Shown here: in pieces, positions 28,101-35,778 of the stretch
How the letters are laid out: each line of letters begins with the position of its first letter
Numbering within the stretch: the first letter of the stretch is position 1
Translations under genes and position numbers: made by a program
DNA from: Hydrogenophaga palleronii_A
GTDB lineage: Bacteria; Pseudomonadota; Gammaproteobacteria; Burkholderiales; Burkholderiaceae_C
Assembly: GCF_031457455.1 (NCBI RefSeq)
Contig: NZ_JAVDWU010000005.1
Coordinates: forward strand, 314,935-378,934
Direction of reading: 5' to 3'
Length of the DNA: 64,000 bases
Notes under the pieces: model-generated
Database searches by the model: none
What the model was told of the DNA's origin: nothing
The model's input: only the letters and a program-made list of their open reading frames with translations

Positions 28101-29422
28101 GGCGCGTTGTGATCCCTGGTGTCTATCTGGTCTTCCACCGATGCCAGCGGTGTGGCCAGCACCTTGTCGATGGTGCGACCATCCATGTCCACGATCTCCA
28201 GCCGCCAGCCTTCCCAGGTGACCGTGTCGGTGACCTTGGGCAGGCGCCCGGTGAGCAGCATCATCATGCCGCTGAGGGTGTGGTAGCGGCCACGCTCTTC
28301 GTCGGGCACCGCGTCCAGCATCAGGCGGTCTTTGAGTTCGGGCACGGGAATGTGGCCGTCGAGCAGCCAACTGCCATCTTCGCGCTGCATCGCCCAGGAG
28401 GTTTCCGGGTCGCGGGGGCTGAACTCGCCGGTGATGGCTTCGATCAGGTCCTGCAACGTGACGATGCCCTGAACCTCGCCGTACTCGTCGATCACGAACG
28501 CCATGTGCACGTCGGACTGACGGAAGTTGTCCAGCAACTCCATGCCCGTGATGGTCTCGGGTACGTATAGTGGCGGTTGCAGGGGCTGGTCAGAGAGGTC
28601 CCGTGAGCCGCCGCGCAGCGCCTGGGACAGCCACTTTCTGGCATTGACCACGCCCGTGAGGTTGTTCATGTCGCCACGAACCACCGGGAACCGCGCATGG
28701 TCCGAAGCTTCCACGCGGGCCATGTTGACCTCGAACGTCTCGTCGAGATCCAGCAAGACCACGTCGCTGCGCGGCACCATCAGCGAGCCGATCTGCCGGT
28801 CGTCCAGGCGGAACACATTGCGCACCATGGTGTGTTCGTGCGACTCGATCACGCCGGCGGTGGTGCCTTCGGCGAGCATGGCGTGGATCTCTTCTTCCGT
28901 GACAGCGCTGCCGCTTGATTCCTTCACACCGAGCAGGCGCAACAAACCTTTGGTGGAGATCGAGAGCAGCAGCACAAAGGGTTTGGTGGCAATGGCCAGC
29001 CAGTCGATGGGCCGGGCCACCCAACGGGCCAGCGTCTCCGGGTGCGACTGGCCGATGCGCTTGGGCACCAGTTCACCCACCACGATGGAGAAGTAGGTGA
29101 TCACCACCACCACCAGGCCGGTGGCGGCGTAGGCGCTGTACGGAGTGGGGACGCCGATGACGGTCAGCCACGTGGCCAGCGGTGCGGCCAGCGCCGCCTC
29201 TCCCACGATGCCGTTGAGCACACCGATGGAGGTGATGCCGATCTGGATGGTGGAGAGAAAACGCGTCGGGTCTTCGCCGAGCTTGACGGCGGCCACGGCC
29301 GACTTGTCGCCTTCGTCAACAAGTTTTTGCAGGCGCACCTTGCGGGCGGAAACCAGCGCCAACTCCGACATGGCGAACAGGCCATTGAGCAGAATCAGCG
29401 CGAACAGTATGGCAATTTCCAT
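28097..29422 (-). CDS. HlyC/CorC family protein (DUF21, CBS pair, CorC_HlyC)
   Basis: 441 residues. A DUF21 (CNNM) membrane domain with four hydrophobic segments (IAILFALILLNGLFAMSELA; residues 1-190), a CBS pair about 215-335 (LMVPRSDVVLLDLDETFEV, AFVIDEYGEVQGIVTLQDLI) and a C-terminal CorC_HlyC FAD-like domain (SWLLDGHIPVPELKDRL). Proteins of this type are linked to magnesium/cobalt efflux or resistance; older annotations call them hemolysins. It is followed with a 4-bp overlap by a small membrane protein. No metal-responsive leader was recognised upstream. Confidence 0.92.
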   Translation of the reverse strand: MEIAILFALILLNGLFAMSELALVSARKVRLQKLVDEGDKSAVAAVKLGEDPTRFLSTIQIGITSIGVLNGIVGEAALAAPLATWLTVIGVPTPYSAYAATGLVVVVITYFSIVVGELVPKRIGQSHPETLARWVARPIDWLAIATKPFVLLLSISTKGLLRLLGVKESSGSAVTEEEIHAMLAEGTTAGVIESHEHTMVRNVFRLDDRQIGSLMVPRSDVVLLDLDETFEVNMARVEASDHARFPVVRGDMNNLTGVVNARKWLSQALRGGSRDLSDQPLQPPLYVPETITGMELLDNFRQSDVHMAFVIDEYGEVQGIVTLQDLIEAITGEFSPRDPETSWAMQREDGSWLLDGHIPVPELKDRLMLDAVPDEERGRYHTLSGMMMLLTGRLPKVTDTVTWEGWRLEIVDMDGRTIDKVLATPLASVEDQIDTRDHNAP

Positions 29423-29467
29423 GATGGTGAGGGTGAGTGAGCAGGTGAATATGGCGATGAAAGGTGG

Positions 29468-30307
29468 TCAGACCGGGCTGAGGATGCCCGCGCCCAGCAA
29501 CCCGAATACCAGCAGACCGAGCGCAATGCGATAGACCACGAAGGGCATGTAGCTGCGTGTGGACACCAGCTTGAGGAACCAGACGATGACGCCATAGCCG
29601 ACAACGAATGCCACCACCGTGGCCAGCGCGGTGGGCCCGGGGGCGATGGGGCTGCCGTGTTCCCAACTGCGGTAGAGCTGGTAGAAGCCCGATGCCAGCA
29701 CGGCGGGGATGGCCAGCAGGAACGAGTAGCGTGCGGCCGCCTCGCGGGTGTAGCCCATGAGCAGGCCGGCCGTGATGGTGCCGCCAGACCTGGAAACGCC
29801 CGGAATCAGCGCCATGGCCTGTGCCAGGCCGAACAGCAGGCCATGACCCCAGGTGAGCTGATTCAAATGCCGTTCGCGCGCGCTGAAACGGTCGGCCAGG
29901 CCGAGGATGAGCCCGAAGCCGATCAGCATGGCCGCGGTGATGTACAGGTTGCGAAGGTGGGTTTCGATCGCATCCTTGAACACCAGCCCCAGCACCGCAA
30001 TGGGCAGCGTGCCGACGATGATCAGCCAGCCCATGCGGGCATCCGGGTCTCGCGGCCCCCGGGTCTGTGTGAGCGAACGCCACCAGGCCAGGAAGATGCG
30101 CACGATGTCGTGGCGGAAGTACAGCAGCACCGCCGCTTCCGTGCCGATCTGTGTGATGGCGGTGAAAGCGGCGCCGGGATCGCCGCCTGAGGGCAGCAGC
30201 GGGCCAATGATGCGCAGGTGCGCGCTGGAAGAGATCGGCAGGAACTCCGTCAGGCCCTGGATCAACCCCAGAAAGGCCGCTTCTGCCCATGCTTGTAGGC
30301 CGCTCAT
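29468..30307 (-). CDS. uppP: Undecaprenyl-diphosphate phosphatase
   Basis: 279 residues of the UppP/BacA family, a polytopic membrane enzyme that recycles undecaprenyl pyrophosphate for peptidoglycan synthesis; overexpression gives bacitracin resistance. Signature regions: FLGLIQGLTEFLPISSSAHL (residues about 13-32, the conserved Glu and Ser-rich motif) and ALIPGVSRSGGTITAGLLMG (the PGxSRSGG phosphate-binding motif). About eight hydrophobic segments are visible. It lies 45 bp upstream of the CorC-type gene on the same strand, possibly co-transcribed. Confidence 0.96.
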   Translation of the reverse strand: MSGLQAWAEAAFLGLIQGLTEFLPISSSAHLRIIGPLLPSGGDPGAAFTAITQIGTEAAVLLYFRHDIVRIFLAWWRSLTQTRGPRDPDARMGWLIIVGTLPIAVLGLVFKDAIETHLRNLYITAAMLIGFGLILGLADRFSARERHLNQLTWGHGLLFGLAQAMALIPGVSRSGGTITAGLLMGYTREAAARYSFLLAIPAVLASGFYQLYRSWEHGSPIAPGPTALATVVAFVVGYGVIVWFLKLVSTRSYMPFVVYRIALGLLVFGLLGAGILSPV

Positions 30308-30539
30308 GGCACAAGCGGTGCCGTTGGGAGGACACAGTGTATGGGTTCAGGCGGTGCGAGCAGGTGGAACCTGGTGCGTGTTCGGGGTGGCTTCATGGTG
30401 GGTTGCGAGGAATGGCTGGACAAGGAAAGGAACGAGGTGCCATCGCGTCTGCTCTGGGGCACCGGCCGCGTGAGCTGGTCGGCTCGGTGGTGTGGCCAGG
30501 TGGCAGTGGCGCCCTACGGGGCAGGGCGCGTGCAAGCGT

Positions 30540-30893
30540 TTAGGCGCCGGTTGCCCTGGGTGGCCGCAATGGGGTGTCCAGCGAAGGGGGCGCCCTGTGC
30601 GCAGCCAGATACTGGATGGCGCGCCCAGGCTCTACCGGCTGGCGCAGGACCGACACCAGACGGGGAAGGGTGTCGGGCAGATCGGGCAGATCATCCATCA
30701 GCCCATGCGTGAATGGCAGCGGAGCAGATGTCGAAGCATGGGCGCCGCTGCAGAATTCCGGTGCCAACGCAGACGACGACGCAGCGATCCATGTGGCCTG
30801 CGCTGTTGCCTGCGGGGCAGCTTCGCCCAAAGAAAACGCGCTCACATTCAGAACGAAATGGAGCGCGAAGAACGCAATGAGCCAGCGGTGCAT
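30540..30893 (-). CDS. Small secreted hypothetical protein
   Basis: 117 residues with a plausible signal peptide (MHRWLIAFFALHFVLNVSAF, cleavage near residues 20-25). The mature part is Ala/Ser/Pro rich and ends with a proline-rich tail (APPSLDTPLRPPRATGA) containing LPDLPDTLPRL. No family recognised. No SD is visible; TATACT sits 11 bp before the ATG, so the message could be leaderless or the start could differ. Only the signal sequence and codon use support the call. Confidence 0.55.
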   Translation of the reverse strand: MHRWLIAFFALHFVLNVSAFSLGEAAPQATAQATWIAASSSALAPEFCSGAHASTSAPLPFTHGLMDDLPDLPDTLPRLVSVLRQPVEPGRAIQYLAAHRAPPSLDTPLRPPRATGA

Positions 30894-31107
30894 GGTTGTT
30901 GCAGTATAGCCAAGGCCCCCTGGGCCGCGCGTTGCAGGCCGACAGAACGATTGCAGCTTGCCCTGCTCCCCTTTTGGCAGAGCGATGTGTGCACTGGGGT
31001 GCCTGCAGGGTGGCTGGTGGTGCGATTTGCATCAACAGTGGGCCGGGAGTTTCAGGCGTTGAGGGGTGCCATACTGGCCCGTCATCGACCACTCTCAGAG
31101 GTACCCC

Positions 31108-31809
31108 ATGCGCGGCATGCTCGATTTCAGTTCGTGGTCCACTGTGCTGACCACGGTGCTCAGCCTTGTGCTGGTGTCCCTTGTGTTTGTTGGCATTCGC
31201 CTCTTGTTCATGCAGACGTTTCAACGTCGCCGCGAACGCGAGAACCGCCAGATCAACGAGCGTCTGAAGGTGCTGATCGCTGCCTACAAGACCCTGGGTG
31301 GATCGTTCACCGGTGTCTTGACGGTGGATCCGGCGCACCTGCGGGACCTGCGACAAGGTGTTGCCCCGGACGACGGGACGGATCTGGACACCATCGCCAG
31401 CGCGTCAGAACGCCGCAGACGCATACGCGATTCGGTCGAGGCAGCGCTCTCTGATGTCATCCTGCTGGGCACCGAAGAACAGGTGCAGCTTGCAGCACAT
31501 GCCGCCAACGAAATGGTGATGGGGCGCAATGTTGAGGTGGCTGCGCTGGTGGTCTCACTCCGGGATTTCATCCGCCAGGCCCTTGATCTGACCCCTGTGC
31601 CGCCTGGCACTGTGGTTCCCAACCAGGGGCCATTGCGAGTGAATGCAGGCGGGGGTAGCGCCCGGCGCGGTGGAGGTGCCGAAGCACGCGGCGGGCGAGG
31701 TGGCGGGGGTGCTGGTGGAGGTGGTGCCGGCATGGGGATCGGTGTGGGCGTGGGCACCGAGGGTGCTGCGTCGGCAGCAGGCACCAGCCGGGTGGGCGAC
31801 ACGAGCTGA
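31108..31809 (+). CDS. Single-pass membrane protein with glycine-rich C-terminus
   Basis: 233 residues. One membrane helix about 10-30 (STVLTTVLSLVLVSLVFVGI), then a charged helical stretch (FQRRRERENRQINERLKVLI), a soluble alpha-helical domain (about 85-165, SASERRRRIRDSVEAALSDV), and a low-complexity Gly/Ala/Arg tail (RGGRGGGGAGGGGAGMG). The ATG at 31108 has GAGG 6 bp upstream. Not recognised as a characterised family; the helical middle part looks conserved rather than random. No functional claim can be made. Confidence 0.75.
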   Translation: MRGMLDFSSWSTVLTTVLSLVLVSLVFVGIRLLFMQTFQRRRERENRQINERLKVLIAAYKTLGGSFTGVLTVDPAHLRDLRQGVAPDDGTDLDTIASASERRRRIRDSVEAALSDVILLGTEEQVQLAAHAANEMVMGRNVEVAALVVSLRDFIRQALDLTPVPPGTVVPNQGPLRVNAGGGSARRGGGAEARGGRGGGGAGGGGAGMGIGVGVGTEGAASAAGTSRVGDTS

Positions 31810-31822
31810 AACTTGAATCGCT

Positions 31823-32710
31823 TCAACGGGGAAGCTGGCGCACCGAAGTGAACTCGTAGGTCAGCGACTGGATCGTTCCGCGCCAGTAAGGTTTACGACC
31901 GCCTTCTTCAGGCGGCAGCAGCCAGGCCACTTCACCCGTCAGGGGAATCTGCATGCCGTCACGCTCCTGGTAGTTTGACCATCGGCCTTCCCACGGTCGC
32001 ATGTCGATCTTCCCGCCCACCGTTCGTCCGCGTGCTTCTGACCGCACCGATTCGATCAAACCTTGTGCATTGAAGGTGAAAGTCAGCGTGAGCGCCAGCG
32101 CGCCGTCGGTCAGGGTAGCTCTGGCAGATTGTTCGTCTACCGCTTCCCACAACACGCCCTGGCTCGGCAGCAGGGCGGTGGGGTACCAGGCCGCTTCGGC
32201 AAAGAAGCGCATCAGCTCGCCTTCAGCCACCTCACCTGTACCGCGCAAGTCCAGCAGTGTGAACAGGCCGAGCATGGCGGGATGCAGAATGCCTTCGCCG
32301 GCAATGTAGGCGTCGTGCACCCGCACGCCCAGTCCCGGCAACACCTTGATGTGGGCATCCCACACAAAGCCCGGCCGCCGTGTCACCACGCGCTGAAGGG
32401 ATGTGAACGGCTTCCAGTTGTCGACGCTCTCACCCATGTTGAACATGCCGGTGTGATCCACCGACGCGGCCGTGACGATGGGCACACCGTCGCGCAGTGC
32501 AGCACGGAAGTAGCGTTGCACCACCGGTGGCAGGTTCTGGATCTCTTGCGCATCGAATCGCGCGGCATTGGGCGCCAGCTTTGCCACCTCCAGCCGATCC
32601 ATCAGGGACTCGGTCAAGCCACGCCATTTCCACTCGCCGAACACCGTGAGCGCGACAAATGCCAGCGCGCTGATCAGCAGGATGCCCAATGCGATCTTCA
32701 AGAATCCCAT
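31823..32710 (-). CDS. DUF6544/DUF6920-like membrane-anchored protein
   Basis: 295 residues. N-terminal membrane helix (MGFLKIALGILLISALAFVA) followed by a soluble domain with the recognisable segment NLPPVVQRYFRAALRDGVPI, then VDHTGMFNMG, WYPTALLPSQGVLWEAVDE and MQIPLTGEVAWLLPP. The pattern matches a widespread DUF family annotated DUF6544 or DUF6920; the exact DUF number is from memory. Probably an outer-face or periplasmic lipid/ligand-binding beta fold, but this is unproven. Its start overlaps the end of a CPBP protease gene by 13 bp, so the two are one operon. Confidence 0.75.
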   Translation of the reverse strand: MGFLKIALGILLISALAFVALTVFGEWKWRGLTESLMDRLEVAKLAPNAARFDAQEIQNLPPVVQRYFRAALRDGVPIVTAASVDHTGMFNMGESVDNWKPFTSLQRVVTRRPGFVWDAHIKVLPGLGVRVHDAYIAGEGILHPAMLGLFTLLDLRGTGEVAEGELMRFFAEAAWYPTALLPSQGVLWEAVDEQSARATLTDGALALTLTFTFNAQGLIESVRSEARGRTVGGKIDMRPWEGRWSNYQERDGMQIPLTGEVAWLLPPEEGGRKPYWRGTIQSLTYEFTSVRQLPR

Positions 32711-33600
32711 GGCTGTTTCTCACTATGCGTTGCGGTGGAAGGCGGACGAGGCAGCACCTTGGTGGCCTCGTCTTCGATGACTGGCACGACCATGGTCACC
32801 GCTCCGTGCCGGGTGAACATGGTCTGCCGATTGAGCCAGACCACCAGCAATGCAGCCACCACGAAGAAGCAGGTGTCGTAGGGGTGAGCGTCTGGCCACA
32901 GCGGGTTGTTGGCCTGGAAGTGAATCAGCGCCGGCAACAGGATGCTGCCGCGTGAAGTGTTGAACAAGGGCGTGACGATCACGCTGATGGCGGTGGCGCC
33001 GACCAGAAACGGCATGAACGACCAGGCCCCCTGCGGCGTGCCACTCAGGAGAAAGGCGGGGACGTGCCACACACTCCACACCAGGCCCAGAAGCAGGCCG
33101 GCCCACAGTGGCGCCAGATGCCGCTGCAGCAGTGGCAACGCCAACCCGCGCCAGCCAAGCTCCTCCACCGGGCCGATCACCAGCGTCAGTGCCAGCGCAC
33201 CCAGCATCGGCGCCAGGCCATCAAAGGGAAACGGTTCCTGGAAGAGATCGCCTTTCACCGCAGCGCCCGCATAAAACAGCAGAGGCATACCCAACAGAAT
33301 GAAGGCCATCCAGGCCGGAGGGCAGCGCCACAACAGCAGCCGCGAGAGATAGCGCCGAACACCGATCCAACCCACGTGGTACCCGACGACGACCAGCGCC
33401 GCCATCGCCGGTGCATACACCGCCAGGATGAACAAGGGATGGTGACCGGTGAGCGGGCCGAACCACCGTGTCATCTGGTTGGGGAGAAAGACAAACAGGG
33501 CGATCAAACCCCATGCCCAGCCGAAAGCGATCAGGAGGAAGGGCCACAGCGCCGATGACGGCATGCGCCTTTGCGCTGCTCGTGCGGAACCGGTTTGCAT
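32698..33600 (-). CDS. CPBP family intramembrane glutamic endopeptidase
   Basis: 300 residues with about eight hydrophobic helices. The CPBP/Abi motifs are present: VIGPVEELGWRGLALPLLQR (the EExxxR catalytic motif), a following FxxxH-like WSVWHVPAFLLSG, and ALIHFQANN. Relatives include CAAX proteases (Rce1), bacteriocin-immunity proteins and regulatory proteases. The ATG at 33600 (SD AAGG, 7 bp) was preferred to one eight codons upstream. It is translationally coupled to the DUF6544-like gene. Substrate unknown. Confidence 0.88.
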   Translation of the reverse strand: MQTGSARAAQRRMPSSALWPFLLIAFGWAWGLIALFVFLPNQMTRWFGPLTGHHPLFILAVYAPAMAALVVVGYHVGWIGVRRYLSRLLLWRCPPAWMAFILLGMPLLFYAGAAVKGDLFQEPFPFDGLAPMLGALALTLVIGPVEELGWRGLALPLLQRHLAPLWAGLLLGLVWSVWHVPAFLLSGTPQGAWSFMPFLVGATAISVIVTPLFNTSRGSILLPALIHFQANNPLWPDAHPYDTCFFVVAALLVVWLNRQTMFTRHGAVTMVVPVIEDEATKVLPRPPSTATHSEKQPWDS

Positions 33601-33714
33601 GACTTGCCTTCGCGTTGTCCACAAACGCTCACATTAGGACATGCGGGAAGGGCCGGGGTTGACGTGTGTCATGTCTCATGCGTCGCCGCTGGCATGTAAG
33701 GAAGGGGCAGGTTG

Positions 33715-33884
33715 GAGGGCAATAACGTTCTTTGCCAGATCGATGCCAACGGATACGATTGCCATGGACTTCCCCTTCCAAAAATAGAGTGAGTTGATGA
33801 GAGATCGCACTGCCCATCGTGGCGCTTCGCTGCCGTATCTCGCAACTGCGCGGATCACTCGGGACGGGAAAGTCCCTTTCATTC
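33715..33884 (-). mobile_element. Remnant of an IS110-family (IS1111-type) element
   Basis: Reading leftwards from 33765, MAIVSVGIDLAKNVIAL is the start of an IS110-family DEDD transposase (GIDLAKNVF is the conserved first strand with the catalytic Asp). After about 17 residues the similarity stops, so the gene is truncated. A good SD (GGAAGGGGAAG) precedes it. The 119 bp upstream of the stub would be the element's leader, ending at GTTAGGC, an attC core. IS1111-group elements are known to insert in attC sites, which makes the juxtaposition meaningful. The rest of the element is absent. Confidence 0.6.
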
Positions 33885-33891
33885 GTTAGGC
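33885..33891 (+). other. Isolated attC core site (GTTAGGC)
   Basis: GTTAGGC matches the integron R'-box consensus GTTRRRY and lies 18 bp before the GNAT gene, where the upstream cassette boundary should be. No complementary R'' box (GCCTAAC) is seen to its left, where the IS110-like stub begins, so the other half of this attC appears lost. Confidence 0.5.
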
Positions 33892-33909
33892 GTCACCAAT
33901 TCACCATCT

Positions 33910-34425
33910 ATGCGAGTACAGCTACTACGTGAAGATCAGCACGAGTCGATGATCGATCTTCTTGCCGATATTCACGCCTACTACACAGAGGGGGCAGCGA
34001 TCTCCCGAGAAGTAATTCGAGAGCACCTGGTTGAAAACTTGTTGTCGCCGAGTTCACCGCATCAATTGGTGGTTTGCTCTCTCGATCACGGCATCGTCAT
34101 AGGGTTCGCTGCAATCACAATGGTTTACTCGCTGGTTGACTTCGCCCCTGAAAAGCGCAAACACTGCCAATTGAAAGAGTTGTACGTCCGATCATCGATG
34201 CGAAGTAAAGGGGCCGGGCGATCGTTGATGTCTTGGGTAGCGCGTCATGCTGCGGAGAACGGGTGCCACCGGATCGACTGGCCAGTAAAGGCATCGAATG
34301 CGAAGGGCATTGCTTTCTACAAAGGCGTTGGCGCGGAGCAGGTGGTTGAGCGGCTCAGCTTTAGGCTTTCAGAGCAAAAGTTGAGAGAGCTCGCATTGCA
34401 GTGCCCAGCAGCCAGTGACGCCTAG
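33910..34425 (+). CDS. GNAT family N-acetyltransferase (cassette gene)
   Basis: 171 residues, one GNAT domain. Strand and acetyl-CoA loop LKELYVRSSMRSKGAGRSLM (the V-x-x-x-x-R-x-K-G-x-G/A motif), followed by NGCHRIDWPVKASNAKGIAF YKGVG. Typical of the aminoglycoside/small-molecule acetyltransferase-like proteins carried on integron cassettes. Its base composition is visibly less GC-rich than the flanking chromosome. The stop codon is embedded in the attC-like site that follows, and an attC core lies just upstream: exactly the anatomy of a gene cassette. Substrate unknown; no resistance is implied. Confidence 0.88.
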   Translation: MRVQLLREDQHESMIDLLADIHAYYTEGAAISREVIREHLVENLLSPSSPHQLVVCSLDHGIVIGFAAITMVYSLVDFAPEKRKHCQLKELYVRSSMRSKGAGRSLMSWVARHAAENGCHRIDWPVKASNAKGIAFYKGVGAEQVVERLSFRLSEQKLRELALQCPAASDA

Positions 34426-34491
34426 CCCTTCCAACGGGAGGAACGTCCAAGGGCTACCGCCCTTGGACGTTCCTCATGTCAAACGCTAGCC
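34420..34491 (+). other. attC-like recombination site 1
   Basis: 72 bp. R''-like GCCTAGC (34420-34426, overlapping the GNAT stop), a perfect 17-bp inverted repeat (34438-34454 and 34459-34475; loop TACC), the segment GTCAAAC, and R'-like GCTAGCC (34485-34491). Size, symmetry and boxes fit an integron attC; the cores are one or two bases off GCCTAAC/GTTAGGC, so it may be inactive. Confidence 0.7.
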
Positions 34492-34558
34492 GCTCCGAGG
34501 TACTCTTCGCCAAGCGACAGTTCATTGGTCACCCTCAATTAGGAGTAGACGCGCCGCC

Positions 34559-35115
34559 ATGGGACTCTTGATCTTCAGTATCAATGTCACCTTGGACGGC
34601 TGCGTCGACCATCAGGAAGGAGTCGCGGACGACGAGACACATGCCTTCTTCACCCGCCTCATGGACGAGAGCGGGGCGATGCTGTGGGGCCGTGTCACCT
34701 ACGAGATGATGGAGAGCCACTGGCCAGCGGTCGCCCGCGGCGACGCGGAGGCACCGCCGGCGATGCGCGAGTGGGCGGTCAAGCTGGAGGCCAAGCCAAA
34801 GTACGTGGTTCCCGCGACGCGAAAGGACCTCCCGTGGACCAACAGCCACCACATCGCCGGCGACCTGCGCGCGGGCGTGCAGAAGCTGAAGGACGCGACG
34901 CCTGCCGGCGTGCTTCTCGGTAGCGGCAAGCTCGCGACCGAGCTGGACCGGCTGGATCTGATCGACGAGTACAAACTGCTCGTCCACCCCAGGATCGCCG
35001 GCCATGGCCCGACGCTGTACCAGAGCGGGCTGCCCAGCCGCGACGGCTCGAACTTGTTTCGGCGAAGCCGCTCCGCTGCGGCGCGGTCGCCATGCACTAC
35101 CGGCGCGCGCGCTGA
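34559..35115 (+). pseudogene. Dihydrofolate reductase-like (RibD_C) gene with C-terminal frameshift
   Basis: The dihydrofolate reductase/RibD C-terminal family: MGLLIFSINVTLDGCVDHQE, MLWGRVTYEMMESHWP, GVLLGSGKLATELDRLDLID and LLVHPRIAGHGPTLYQSGLP all fit. After LPS (about 35037) the frame changes. The phase starting at 35041 reads RRLELVSAKPLRCGAVAMHY and then RRAR, the expected family ending, stopping at 35113-35115. As written, the starting frame instead runs to 35140 with 25 unrelated residues. One lost base near 35037-35041 explains this. The gene lies between attC-like sites 1 and 2. It is either a recent pseudogene or a sequencing error. Family members bind NADPH and a pteridine-like substrate; the real substrate is unknown. 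Confidence 0.8.
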
Positions 35116-35134
35116 CTCGGAGATGGGTCGTGTT

Positions 35135-35203
35135 GCCTGACAGCGCGCTGCATTCGGAAGGGCCTCGTGTTCCTTGGCCTGCCGGTGAGCGCGGATGTCA
35201 GGC
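35135..35203 (+). other. attC-like recombination site 2
   Basis: 69 bp. GCCTGAC (35135-35141) pairs perfectly with GTCAGGC (35197-35203); inside, AGCGCGCT pairs with GAGCGCGG apart from a bulge, as expected of L''/L' boxes. A partly paired middle (GGAAGGGCC..GGCCTGCC) follows. It lies 19 bp after the restored end of the reductase-like gene. Confidence 0.7.
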
Positions 35204-35242
35204 GCCGCCAAGTCGGTATGCCGTCAAATACAGGAGAACGCC

Positions 35243-35674
35243 TTGCCAGCAAACCGAATGTCAAAGTTCGAAGTCTTTATCGGGGTATGGAACACGACTG
35301 GCGAAGTGCTTGAAACGCAAACCAGTCCGGCGGGCACCCTGTCTGCAACGGACACCTACCAATGGCTTCCGGGAAAGCACTTCATCGTTCATAGCGTGGA
35401 TGCCCGCTTTGATGGACAACCCGCGAGATCCATGGAAGTATTGGGATTCGATAGCACCAAGCAGCAGCACTTCGCCAGGTCGTATGACGATCAAGGTTCA
35501 ACTGAAGCCTTTGTACTGGAACTCAAAGGGCGTCGCTTCAGCATCGAGGGAAAAACAGTCCGATTCAACGGGAGGTTTGACGCTGAGAAAAATTGCCTCA
35601 CGGGGTTGTGGGAGCTCAAGGCAGGCAAAGCAGGTTGGCAGCCCTGGATCAAGCTCAAACTGGTTCGAGCATGA
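35243..35674 (+). CDS. DUF1579-like small protein (cassette gene)
   Basis: 143 residues from a TTG with AGGAG 8 bp upstream; an ATG five codons later (35258) lacks an SD. Recognisable features are a lipocalin/DUF1579-like order of strands: VFIGVWNTTGEVLE, YQWLPGKHFIVHSVDARFDG, MEVLGFDSTKQQHFARSYDD, RFNGRFDAEKNCLTGLWELK. Such proteins form small beta-barrels of unknown function and are common in mobile cassettes. It lies between attC-like sites 2 and 3, with lower GC than the flanking genes. The DUF assignment is moderately sure; function is unknown. Confidence 0.75.
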   Translation: MPANRMSKFEVFIGVWNTTGEVLETQTSPAGTLSATDTYQWLPGKHFIVHSVDARFDGQPARSMEVLGFDSTKQQHFARSYDDQGSTEAFVLELKGRRFSIEGKTVRFNGRFDAEKNCLTGLWELKAGKAGWQPWIKLKLVRA

Positions 35675-35699
35675 ATAGCGGGGTTCGGGCAACATCGGC

Positions 35700-35769
35700 C
35701 CCTGATCCTTCCACCGAGAGGGCGTCCAAGGGCTGTGTCGCGCGGCCTCCCGCAGGTCAAACATCAGGC
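35700..35769 (+). other. attC-like recombination site 3 (unusual core)
   Basis: 70 bp. CCCTGAT (35700-35706) pairs with ATCAGGC (35763-35769). The inside (CCTTCCACCGAGAGGG, then CGTCCAAGGGCT, later GTCAAAC) is nearly the same as in site 1 (CCTTCCAACGGGAGG, CGTCCAAGGGCT, GTCAAAC). The core deviates from GTTAGGC to ATCAGGC but both arms changed together. Confidence 0.6.
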
Positions 35770-35778
35770 TCCACCACC

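Noticed and set aside
30309..30539. Rightward frames beginning 30341
   Set aside because: Arg/Gly/Trp-rich translation, no SD and no family; antisense to or outside the more plausible secreted protein gene.
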